Assembly (NCBI GenBank): GCA_963557065.1 | Contig: CAUWCT010000049.1 | Span: 1-47,509, forward strand | DNA from: UMGS1370 sp963557065 | GTDB taxonomy: Bacteria; Bacillota; Clostridia; Lachnospirales; Lachnospiraceae | Length of the DNA: 47,509 bases | Reading direction: 5' to 3' | In this document: piece by piece, positions 40,870-47,509 of the stretch | How positions within the stretch are numbered: the first letter of the stretch is position 1 | Layout: each line of letters opens with the position of its first letter | The notes under the pieces: model-generated | Seen by the model: only the letters and a program-made list of their open reading frames with translations | Database searches by the model: none | What the model was told of the DNA's origin: nothing | Translations under genes and position numbers: made by a program

Positions 40870-40909
40870 AGATGGAAAAGTGTCTTAAAATCTTACCTAT
40901 GGAGGAATT

Positions 40910-43099
40910 ATGGCTGGTTATGTCTTAAAAATTGTATTAGAAAATACTCACCCCCCTGTGTGGAGAAGGGTTATCGTCCCTGATAAAATCACATTTGCAG
41001 ATTTGCATGAGATTATTCAGGTTCTTTTTGAGTGGGAAAATGCGCATTTACACTCCTTTGAAATTCCAGCTGACAGAATCTGTATACAGGACGGAAACGA
41101 TGATTCCGGCAACAAGTATTTCGGCAATAACTATTTAGAGTCTGAAACTCTCATTGATCCTTTTATCCGGGCATATAAATGGCTCCGGTATACTTATGAT
41201 TTTGGAGATAACTGGCGTCACAAAATCATAATTGAAAAAACAGAAGTCTACGAGAAACGGTTTGCTGCTCTGTTAAAATTTAAGGGTGATCATTTTGTCG
41301 AAGACTGCGGAGGCGTCTGGACAGATGCGGACTGGGCGCGATGTCCCTTTGATAAAGACAAGATTGAACAGCGACTGCAGGCAATGTCTTTTCCTGTCAA
41401 CCCTGACTTAAAAGAGCCTGTCCTGCCAAAAAATATATTATCCCAGTTTAAACAACTGGCATCTGTTTTGCCGGAAGATTTCCAGGCATTCATGGAAAAC
41501 ATGCTGACCGATAAAAGCCCATCCCCTATGATCTTAAAAACCGACAGTTGGAACTCCTTTTCCGAACAGCATGACCCCGATCCAAAAAACGCCTTATCCC
41601 TTGTTGCGCCTTACAAAACTCACAGAGAACTGCTGGCTGATTTAGGCAGACAGGAGACTCTGGATTTCTATAAATATCTGCAGCTTCCAAAGCAGGATCA
41701 CTACAGTCCCAGGCAGCAGGTGGATGCCATTGCAGAAATTTTGAGGCTTCATCCGGAATATCTCCTCTACCTTTTGGAGGAAAACGAATACAATGCCCTG
41801 TTAAAATGGAAAAACCTTCCCGTTGGCATCGTTTCCCAGGTACCTCCTACTGAAACCTTTATTCTTAAGCTTCTGATGCTGGGACTGGCGGACTTTTATG
41901 TGGAAAACGGAGCGGGATTTCTTAGTTTTGCCTCTGATCTGGATCTGCTGATAACGGGAATTGACCCAAAAACCAAAAAACACACCTACCGGCTATTGGA
42001 GCAGTTTGACGAACGGCTTGGCAGCATTATGCAGGTTTACGGCGTAATAGAACTGGAACACCTCTGCCAGATGTACTGCCGTATTTATCATCAGACCATG
42101 GAACAGGAGGACTTTTTCAGGCTGATTTACTGGCACGCCCGTCTTAATAATCTCATTACTACCGTATACCAGATAGGGGGACTTTCTTATGCCGGCCACA
42201 CAGATATTAATATCCAGCAGGTACTTGAAAAAGAGGCGATTTATGCCAAAAATCTTCCTTATGCCGATTACTCTCCAAAAGAACTTAAACACCTGGCAGA
42301 AGATCTTTCAAACAGAAGCCATTGGGTCGATATGCTTTTCCCTGCGCTGCACTATCAACTGGATCTGGATGCTTTTGAATCCCAGCAATTACTGTTTGAA
42401 GTTATCCTGGGCGTTTTTAATGGAGATACTTTAAATCAATTAATGGACACGCTGACAAACCGTTCCAAAAAGGCGTGGAATCTCTTTTCTTCTGTAGAAT
42501 TGTGGACAGTTTTGTCCGGGCTTTTGCTGGAATTGGAACTCCCTATGCTGCGGGGCCGGTGCCGGATTTCTTATGCCAATGAGCAGAAACTATCTCCCTG
42601 GTCGGCTGGTATGGTGGAATCCCCAGAACATACCGAAAACACCAGGCAGACACATATCTATGAGTTTCCTGTCCAGATTCAGGAATGGATGTACGAAGCT
42701 GGAGCCTTTGGGGATGAATACGCAATCCAGCAGTTGATGGAGTACAAGGCAAAAAACCACATTCTCTCTGAAGAATTTCTGGATCTTCTGGCAACCGCCT
42801 GCGTTACATATGAAAAAACACAGCTAGCAAACGAATTGATTGCAGAACTGAAAAAGGGAACCAAAGACGGAAAAAAAGCTGCAAAAAATCTGGAATCCCA
42901 TTTGCAGGAATCCTATCTCATTGACGATGGCGAGGACGAGGACTATTGGGAATCCTATGATTTCGGCAGCGCTTTATGGAATTTTGAGCAGGAACCGGAC
43001 AATCAGCCTTATATACGCCAGACCCCAAAAATCGGCCGAAACGATCCCTGCCCCTGCGGTTCTGGAAAGAAATACAAAAAGTGCTGCGGAAAAAGCTAA
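40910..43099 (+). CDS. pRiA4b ORF-3-like protein with SEC-C zinc motif
   Basis: A 729-residue soluble protein. Residues 1-130 match the plasmid pRiA4b ORF-3/IS1096 TnpR-passenger family (YVLKIVLENTHPPVWRRVIVP and YTYDFGDNWRHKI). The middle 450 residues have no recognisable motif. The C-terminus is a SEC-C zinc-binding tail (GRNDPCPCGSGKKYKKCCG). Such proteins are common in Lachnospiraceae without clear function; SEC-C tails are found in SecA and many accessory proteins. ATGGAGGAATT precedes the ATG. It lies between the inverted element and the broken spoIIID. Confidence 0.85.
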   Translation: MAGYVLKIVLENTHPPVWRRVIVPDKITFADLHEIIQVLFEWENAHLHSFEIPADRICIQDGNDDSGNKYFGNNYLESETLIDPFIRAYKWLRYTYDFGDNWRHKIIIEKTEVYEKRFAALLKFKGDHFVEDCGGVWTDADWARCPFDKDKIEQRLQAMSFPVNPDLKEPVLPKNILSQFKQLASVLPEDFQAFMENMLTDKSPSPMILKTDSWNSFSEQHDPDPKNALSLVAPYKTHRELLADLGRQETLDFYKYLQLPKQDHYSPRQQVDAIAEILRLHPEYLLYLLEENEYNALLKWKNLPVGIVSQVPPTETFILKLLMLGLADFYVENGAGFLSFASDLDLLITGIDPKTKKHTYRLLEQFDERLGSIMQVYGVIELEHLCQMYCRIYHQTMEQEDFFRLIYWHARLNNLITTVYQIGGLSYAGHTDINIQQVLEKEAIYAKNLPYADYSPKELKHLAEDLSNRSHWVDMLFPALHYQLDLDAFESQQLLFEVILGVFNGDTLNQLMDTLTNRSKKAWNLFSSVELWTVLSGLLLELELPMLRGRCRISYANEQKLSPWSAGMVESPEHTENTRQTHIYEFPVQIQEWMYEAGAFGDEYAIQQLMEYKAKNHILSEEFLDLLATACVTYEKTQLANELIAELKKGTKDGKKAAKNLESHLQESYLIDDGEDEDYWESYDFGSALWNFEQEPDNQPYIRQTPKIGRNDPCPCGSGKKYKKCCGKS

Positions 43100-43142
43100 G
43101 TATCCTTTCTGTAATGTAAAAGAAAAATCGTCTTTTTGTTGT

Positions 43143-43171
43143 ACATATGTTCCATTTTTCCTGCATAGATT
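43143..43171 (+). promoter_or_regulatory. Sigma-E-like promoter of spoIIID
   Basis: ACATATG (43143-43149) and CATAGATT (43164-43171) are 14 bp apart, matching the sigma-E layout. spoIIID is sigma-E dependent in Bacillus. Confidence 0.5.
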
Positions 43172-43198
43172 GTAAAAAACAGTTTCAGGGGTAATCCC

Positions 43199-43345
43199 AT
43201 GAAGGAATACATCGAAGAGCGTGCAGTCGCTATTGCCAATTACATCATTGATCACAATGCCACAGTCCGGCAAACCGCAAAAAAATTTGGGATAAGCAAG
43301 TCGACGGTACATATGGCAGTAACAAAATAGAACGGTTGATGTGGG
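43199..43345 (+). pseudogene. spoIIID: spoIIID, frameshifted and truncated
   Basis: The reading frame 43199-43330 gives 43 residues that match the start of SpoIIID: MKEYIEERAVAIANYII, then a helix-turn-helix (TVRQTAKKFGISKSTVH, residues 22-38). SpoIIID is normally about 80-90 residues. A TAG at 43328 ends the frame. Five bases further along, GAACGGTTGATG would restore ERLM, the expected next residues, so a 5-bp insertion probably broke the frame; after that the homology is lost. The sigma-E-like promoter is kept. SpoIIID is a mother-cell regulator needed for late sporulation, so either another copy exists or this strain has a defect here. It lies at the left edge of the mobile region. Confidence 0.7.
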
Positions 43346-43376
43346 CAATAGAGTAAAACGCCCATATAAGTAAAGA

Positions 43377-43435
43377 AGCGGTATAGATCAGCACCGGAAA
43401 CGGGCTGGTTTATGCCGCTCTTTTTGTATTTTCGG
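43377..43435 (+). terminator. Terminator after spoIIID
   Basis: AGCGGTATA..CAG..CCG pairs with CGG..CTG..TATGCCGCT around a GAAA loop and is followed by a T5 run. It may be the original spoIIID terminator or part of the inserted region. Confidence 0.7.
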
Positions 43436-43529
43436 CTGCCAGATATCGGCGGGAATTCGGTGGGTTAGCTGCCGGACGATTTTCTTCCTCTATTTGCTTT
43501 GCATGCTTTTCTACATTTGAACACTTGAG

Positions 43530-43597
43530 TTATGACTAAAAGTAGGTTAAACTTAGTCATAGAAAGTCATAGATTAGTCATAGAATTTAGTCATAGA
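43530..43597 (+). repeat. AGTCATAGA direct repeats upstream of the ATPase gene
   Basis: AGTCATAGA occurs at 43555, 43565, 43576 and 43589 (steps of 10, 11 and 13 bp, about one helical turn). An inverted copy, TTATGACTAA, lies at 43530-43539. The last repeat ends 23 bp before the start codon at 43621. The array suits cooperative binding of the AlbA_2-domain product to its own promoter. Confidence 0.65.
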
Positions 43598-43620
43598 AGA
43601 TTTCAGAAAGGCAGAATGAT

Positions 43621-45288
43621 ATGATTTATACAGATAACCAGTTAAAAGAAAAGATTTCTCAGATGATTGAATCTTTTGAAAGTGAAGTTATAGAATTCAA
43701 AGAAGCAAGAACGAATTATTCCTTTAATGATATCGGAAAGTACTTTTCAGCACTCAGCAATGAAGCGAATTTACGGGGGGTACAGGAAGCATGGCTGGTT
43801 TTTGGCGTATCCGATGATAAGCGATACGTGGGGACAGAATTCAGAAAGCAAGGGAATTTACAAAGCCTAAAAAAAGAAATCGTAAATGGAACAAATGAAC
43901 GGCTGACATTTTTAGAAATTTATGAATTAACAATCGAAAAATGCAGAGTGGTGGCATTTCAGATACCGCCTGCAATTCGAGGGATTCCAACTACATGGCA
44001 GGGAGCTGCGTATGCCAGAGAACATGAATCTATTTGTCCTCTGCCCATGAACAAAGTAGATTTGATCAGAAGTCAGATAGGAATGGACTGGTCAAAAGAA
44101 ATTGTGGAAGATGCAACGATAGAGGATTTAGATGAGGAGGCAATTAAAAAAGCCAGAGAACTTTTTTCCAGACGACAGAATGATCGAAAAAAGGCTCAGG
44201 AAGTGCTGAGAAATTTATCTGATACTGAAGTCCTAAATAAGGCGGGTATTACAATAAAAGGAAAAATTACCAGAACAGCATTATTGCTATTGGGAAAAAG
44301 TGAGGCAAAATATTTCTTTGATGGGTTTATTCCAAGGATTACCTGGACACTTTATAATGCAGATAATTCGGTAAAGGCATATGAACATTTTGACATTCCT
44401 ATGTTGTTAGCAGTAGATAAGGTCTATTCAAAAATTCGGAATGAAAAATATCGTTATATAGCAGGCCAACAAACGCTATTTCCGGATGAAGTAGACCAAT
44501 ATGAACCGGAACTAATAAAAGAAATTATCAATAACTGTATCGCTCATCAGGATTATCGCTTACGTGGAAAAATTAATGTAGAGGAATTTGAGGACAGGCT
44601 GGTGTTTATCAATGAGGGGGCTTTTATACCGGAAAGTATAGAACAGGCATTGGAACCAGGTTATAAACCGCCCTACTATCGCAATGTATTTCTGTGCAAT
44701 GCCATGGTCAATCTATATATGATTGACACGAATTCGATGGGAATTCCGATGATGTATCAGATTCAACGTGATAAGTGTTTTCCATTACCAACATACGATT
44801 TGAATACAATCAATCGAGTAAAGGTTACAGTATATGGAAAAATATTGGACAAAAATTACACACAGCTTCTTCGTTCGGATGCTGATTTAAATATGGCAAC
44901 CGTATTTTTGCTGGATCAGGTGCAGAAGCAAGAGACGATATCAAAAGAGAATTTCAAAGAACTGAAAAAGCAAGGGCTGGTAGAGGGACGTTATCCCAAT
45001 ATCTTTGTGTCTTTTAAGGTGGCAGATATTGTGGGACAGAAAGCTGCGTATGTCCGGAATAAAGGATTAGATGATGATATTTGTAAACAACTGATTGTTA
45101 AAGCACTGGAGTCAATGGAGGAAGCAAGTAAGCAGGAATTGATGGAAGTTCTGGAAAAGGCTTTGCCGGAGGTATTAAGTGATGAACAGAAGTCAAAAAA
45201 GGTTTCTAACTTGTTGCAGGCAATGAAGAGGGAAAATATAGTAACTATAAATGGTAAAAATCGGTATGCAAAGTGGAGTTTGAAATAG
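43621..45288 (+). CDS. AlbA_2 and GHKL-ATPase domain protein
   Basis: A 555-residue protein. The N-terminal 150 residues are an AlbA_2/Schlafen-type nucleic-acid-binding domain (SEVIEFKEART, then VFGVSDDKRYVGTEFR). Residues about 290-400 form a HATPase_c_4-type GHKL domain (ELIKEIINNCIAHQDYRLRG, INVEEFEDRLVFINEGAF). The C-terminal 130 residues look like winged helices. Such proteins occur in mobile elements and are usually called transcriptional regulators or helicase-like. AGAAAGGCAG precedes the ATG. The direct-repeat array upstream suggests autoregulation; a defence or element-maintenance role is possible. Confidence 0.88.
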   Translation: MIYTDNQLKEKISQMIESFESEVIEFKEARTNYSFNDIGKYFSALSNEANLRGVQEAWLVFGVSDDKRYVGTEFRKQGNLQSLKKEIVNGTNERLTFLEIYELTIEKCRVVAFQIPPAIRGIPTTWQGAAYAREHESICPLPMNKVDLIRSQIGMDWSKEIVEDATIEDLDEEAIKKARELFSRRQNDRKKAQEVLRNLSDTEVLNKAGITIKGKITRTALLLLGKSEAKYFFDGFIPRITWTLYNADNSVKAYEHFDIPMLLAVDKVYSKIRNEKYRYIAGQQTLFPDEVDQYEPELIKEIINNCIAHQDYRLRGKINVEEFEDRLVFINEGAFIPESIEQALEPGYKPPYYRNVFLCNAMVNLYMIDTNSMGIPMMYQIQRDKCFPLPTYDLNTINRVKVTVYGKILDKNYTQLLRSDADLNMATVFLLDQVQKQETISKENFKELKKQGLVEGRYPNIFVSFKVADIVGQKAAYVRNKGLDDDICKQLIVKALESMEEASKQELMEVLEKALPEVLSDEQKSKKVSNLLQAMKRENIVTINGKNRYAKWSLK

Positions 45289-45530
45289 TGTTGTATTGAT
45301 CAGGAAATACAGGAGATGGAAATAGTCAATTATTGCTTCCTTCTGTTCAAGATCATACGCTCTCCATGCAGATATTGCCACGAAATATTCCCCTTCCAAT
45401 CAGAATGATTTAAGACCATTATACAGCAGCCCTAAATGTTTGGAAACCGCTTCTTTTCCAGTCTATTTCTCGCCTTGTTTTCATAGACATGGACAAAGAG
45501 CAGCGCACAAAGGGGAGGAAAAACTCTGCT

Positions 45531-45710
45531 GTGAAAAAGCGAAAACTAAATTATCGGTTTCATAATCCTAATCCAGCGGCCGAGACCGCCGACTATTTGC
45601 TGAAAATCCTCATTGAAGCCAATACGGAAAAAGTACAGTCGGCTATTAAGAAAGCTGCAATCGTACCACTTAGCACTAAAGAAATAGTAGTCAAAGAGCA
45701 TCCTGCATAA
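45531..45710 (+). CDS. Small protein of recombinase elements (59 aa)
   Basis: A 59-residue basic then helical protein: KKRKLNYRFHNPNPAAETAD, a block I recognise from short ORFs preceding serine recombinases in Clostridia. The GTG at 45531 is preceded by GGGGAGG 12 bp away, while the ATG at 45489 has no site, so the GTG is preferred. Function is unknown. The stretch 45289-45530 before it shows no convincing gene; it contains a minus-strand open frame with remnant-like sequence only. Confidence 0.6.
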   Translation: MKKRKLNYRFHNPNPAAETADYLLKILIEANTEKVQSAIKKAAIVPLSTKEIVVKEHPA

Positions 45711-45730
45711 AAATGATGTGCTGAACTGGT

Positions 45731-45850
45731 TTGAATACGGAATTGAATAATTCAAAGACACCGACTGAAATTGCACTGGAAACGAAGGTGCATGAGTTGG
45801 TGGCGGAATTGGTGAAGTATTTGCCGGAAGATAAAAAGAAAAAGTTTTAA
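45731..45850 (+). CDS. Tiny protein preceding the recombinase (39 aa)
   Basis: A frame of 39 residues starting at TTG 45731 (NTELNNSKTPTEIALETK, ELVAELVKYLPEDKKKKF at the end). It is helical and basic at the C-terminus. The start codon is weak and has no clear ribosome-binding site. It lies 20 bp after the previous small ORF and 74 bp before the recombinase gene. Similar short ORFs occur before recombinases of this type, which is the main support. Confidence 0.45.
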   Translation: MNTELNNSKTPTEIALETKVHELVAELVKYLPEDKKKKF

Positions 45851-45924
45851 TTAAGAAACGACCTTTTCGATTTTGAAAAAGATTTAGAAAAAGATATATA
45901 GATATAACAGAAAGGTTCTCTGAT

Positions 45925-47460
45925 ATGAATATAGCTGCTTACTGCCGGGTTTCCACTGATAAAGCCGATCAGCTTAACAGTCTGGAAGCACAAAAAGACT
46001 TTTTTTCTGAATATACAACGCGCACTGGGGACACCTTGGTAAGATTATATGCAGACGAGGGTATTTCTGGTACAAAAATAAAAAACAGGAAAGAATTTTT
46101 ACGCATGATGGCAGATGCCGAGCATGGGCTGTTTGATATGGTCGTAGTCAAGGACATTTCCCGGTTTGCCAGAAATACAGTTGACCTTTTACAGAATGTT
46201 CGTAAATTGAAGTCACTGGGGATTGAAACGCAGTTCTTGACCGCCAATATGACCAGCATGGGTAACAGTGAATTTGTTCTTACAATCTTTGGTGCTCTGG
46301 CTCAGGAAGAAAGTGCAAATACTTCCAAACGAGTGAAGTTCGGCAAGAAAATCAATGCTGAAAAAGGTCGTGTACCCAATATTGTTTATGGCTATGACAA
46401 AACAATCGGTGACTATTTCAATTTAACCATCAATCAGGAAGAAGCACAGGTAATCCGCCAAATCTATAACTGGTATACCAAAGAGGGATACGGAACTTCT
46501 AAAATTGCTAATATGCTTAATGAAAAAGGATTGAAAACCAAACGAAACTGCAACTGGAGTCAGAATGCTACCTGTCGCATCTTGACCAATGAACTTTACA
46601 CAGGAAAAATCATTAATGGAAAACAGGAGGTAGCAGACTTTTTAACTGGTCAGAGAAAAGAAAAAGATGAAACAGAATGGTTTGTAGTAGAGCGACCGGA
46701 ACTGCGAATTATTGATGATGAAACATTTGAACGTGCACAGGAGATTCTTCACTCCCGCCATGATGCTTTTAATATTTCTCACGAACGCCAAAGCAACAAG
46801 CACCTTTTTTCTACCTTAATAAAGTGCAAGGAATGCGGCTGGTCCTTCCGGCGAACCGTTCGTACCTATAAGAATACCTATGTCCGTTGGGTTTGCTCCG
46901 GACATAACGGAAAAGGGGCTGACAGCTGCCCGAATGCAGTCACCATGGATGAGGACGAACTGATTGAAGCTTTACAGGAATATTTTGTAGCGGTTCTCAA
47001 GCAAAAAAAGAAAGTGAGCCAATATGTCGTAAAAGAATTTCAGCGAGTATACAAAGCAAAGGATGAAAATCTGGAATATGAAAAGGAACTGAACGCCCAG
47101 CTTTCCAGGATTCAAAAAACCAGACAGAAATATATGGATATGTATACTGATGATTTAATTACTCGTGAAGAACTGAATGATAAAATCGGCGGCATGAGAA
47201 AAGAAATCGAGCGTCTGGAAAATGAATTGAAAATGATTTCCTATCATCTTACGAAAGGAGAACAGCTGGAAACTGTATTAAACAGCACATTCCAACAGAT
47301 TGAAGATATTGCCGATGTGGGGCAGATGACAAACGAGCAGTTAAAAAGAATCATTCAGAAAATCGAGGTAGATACGGATGGAAACGTAGATATTTACCTT
47401 CGGCTGCTTGGTGACTTAGGGCTTGATGAAACCGTTCTAATTAGCGACATCGAAACATAA
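45925..47460 (+). CDS. Large serine recombinase
   Basis: A 511-residue site-specific recombinase of the large serine family (TndX/TnpX-like). The catalytic domain starts YCRVSTD (nucleophile Ser10) and includes ISRFARNT; the recombinase domain follows (about 160-270: VYGYDKT, EAQVIRQIYNWYTKEGYGTSKIA), then a zinc ribbon (IKCKECGWSF to SCPNAV, two pairs of Cys) and a coiled-coil region (about 360-450). Such enzymes integrate and excise mobile elements without high-energy cofactors. AGAAAGG precedes the ATG. The final 49 bases of the window hold a GGGAGGA ribosome-binding site for a gene beyond the end. Confidence 0.95.
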   Translation: MNIAAYCRVSTDKADQLNSLEAQKDFFSEYTTRTGDTLVRLYADEGISGTKIKNRKEFLRMMADAEHGLFDMVVVKDISRFARNTVDLLQNVRKLKSLGIETQFLTANMTSMGNSEFVLTIFGALAQEESANTSKRVKFGKKINAEKGRVPNIVYGYDKTIGDYFNLTINQEEAQVIRQIYNWYTKEGYGTSKIANMLNEKGLKTKRNCNWSQNATCRILTNELYTGKIINGKQEVADFLTGQRKEKDETEWFVVERPELRIIDDETFERAQEILHSRHDAFNISHERQSNKHLFSTLIKCKECGWSFRRTVRTYKNTYVRWVCSGHNGKGADSCPNAVTMDEDELIEALQEYFVAVLKQKKKVSQYVVKEFQRVYKAKDENLEYEKELNAQLSRIQKTRQKYMDMYTDDLITREELNDKIGGMRKEIERLENELKMISYHLTKGEQLETVLNSTFQQIEDIADVGQMTNEQLKRIIQKIEVDTDGNVDIYLRLLGDLGLDETVLISDIET

Positions 47461-47509
47461 AGACGCTGGTGTCATAATAGGAATAAGTCAAAGGGAGGAC
47501 TAAGAAGCC

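Noticed and set aside
40910..43099. An insertion sequence around the pRiA4b-ORF3 gene
   Set aside because: Despite the IS1096-passenger family name, no transposase or terminal repeats flank the gene itself.
43555..43597. CRISPR-like repeat array
   Set aside because: Repeats are 9 bp with 1-4 bp gaps, and no cas genes are present; they look like operator repeats.
45193..45399. A 68-residue minus-strand frame with EGEYFVAISAWRAYD
   Set aside because: Half of it overlaps the AlbA_2/GHKL gene; a second frame of the same strand is equally readable, so it is at best a remnant.

Overview
The window looks like a chromosomal segment of a spore-forming, anaerobic gut-type Firmicute, most likely a Lachnospiraceae-like Clostridium. 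The evidence is a SpoVT gene behind a sigma-G-type promoter, a SPOCS/LysM sporulation protein, a broken spoIIID, a superoxide reductase, Clostridia-style AGGAGG ribosome-binding sites and a moderate G+C content. The species cannot be named from sequence alone. Nearly everything from 1 to 40.3 kb lies on the minus strand. No rRNA, tRNA or CRISPR array was seen.

Layout. 0-1.2 kb: part of a repeated hairpin element and a Fic-domain AMP-transferase gene with repeats in its leader. 1.3-2.0 kb: spoVT. 2.0-6.5 kb: a five-gene NitT/TauT-type ABC importer operon (lipoprotein, two permeases, two ATPases); its promoter spacer contains a G8 run and an operator-like palindrome covers the start site. 6.7-7.6 kb: a LytTR regulator and its DUF3021 membrane partner. 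7.8-12.4 kb: tagaturonate reductase, membrane-anchored phosphoesterase, HAD phosphatase and xanthine phosphoribosyltransferase. 12.4-17.1 kb: a housekeeping run on one strand (trigger-factor-like lipoprotein, M18 aminopeptidase, D-aminoacyl-tRNA deacylase, small alarmone synthetase, S1-domain protein). 17.4-22.7 kb: PHP phosphoesterase, asparagine synthetase A, YtvI-like permease, pseudouridine synthase, hemolysin III, GIY-YIG protein and superoxide reductase. 22.8-28.9 kb: SPOCS/LysM protein, hybrid histidine kinase, TtcA-like tRNA thiolase and CysE. 29.2-31.2 kb: a chemoreceptor.

31.9-39.7 kb appears to be one nine-gene operon: lactose/cellobiose-family PTS IIA, IIB and IIC, a short GrdB-like protein, a cytoplasmic glycosylasparaginase, an M20 dipeptidase, CutC, YitT and MupG (DUF871). 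It reads as a system that imports and phosphorylates an amino sugar or glycopeptide and then dismantles it inside the cell. Two intercistronic gaps hold strongly folded three-way-junction elements.

40.3-47.5 kb is accessory: a 278-bp element with terminal inverted repeats and nested hairpins, a pRiA4b-ORF3/SEC-C protein, a frameshifted and truncated spoIIID that keeps a sigma-E-type promoter, an AlbA_2/GHKL ATPase gene preceded by four short direct repeats, two tiny ORFs and a large serine recombinase. This is probably the left part of a mobile element that continues past the window.

The observations most worth following are the PTS/glycosylasparaginase/GrdB-like operon, the nested-hairpin elements, the broken spoIIID beside a serine recombinase, and the ABC importer with a possibly slippage-prone promoter and an asymmetric ATPase pair.
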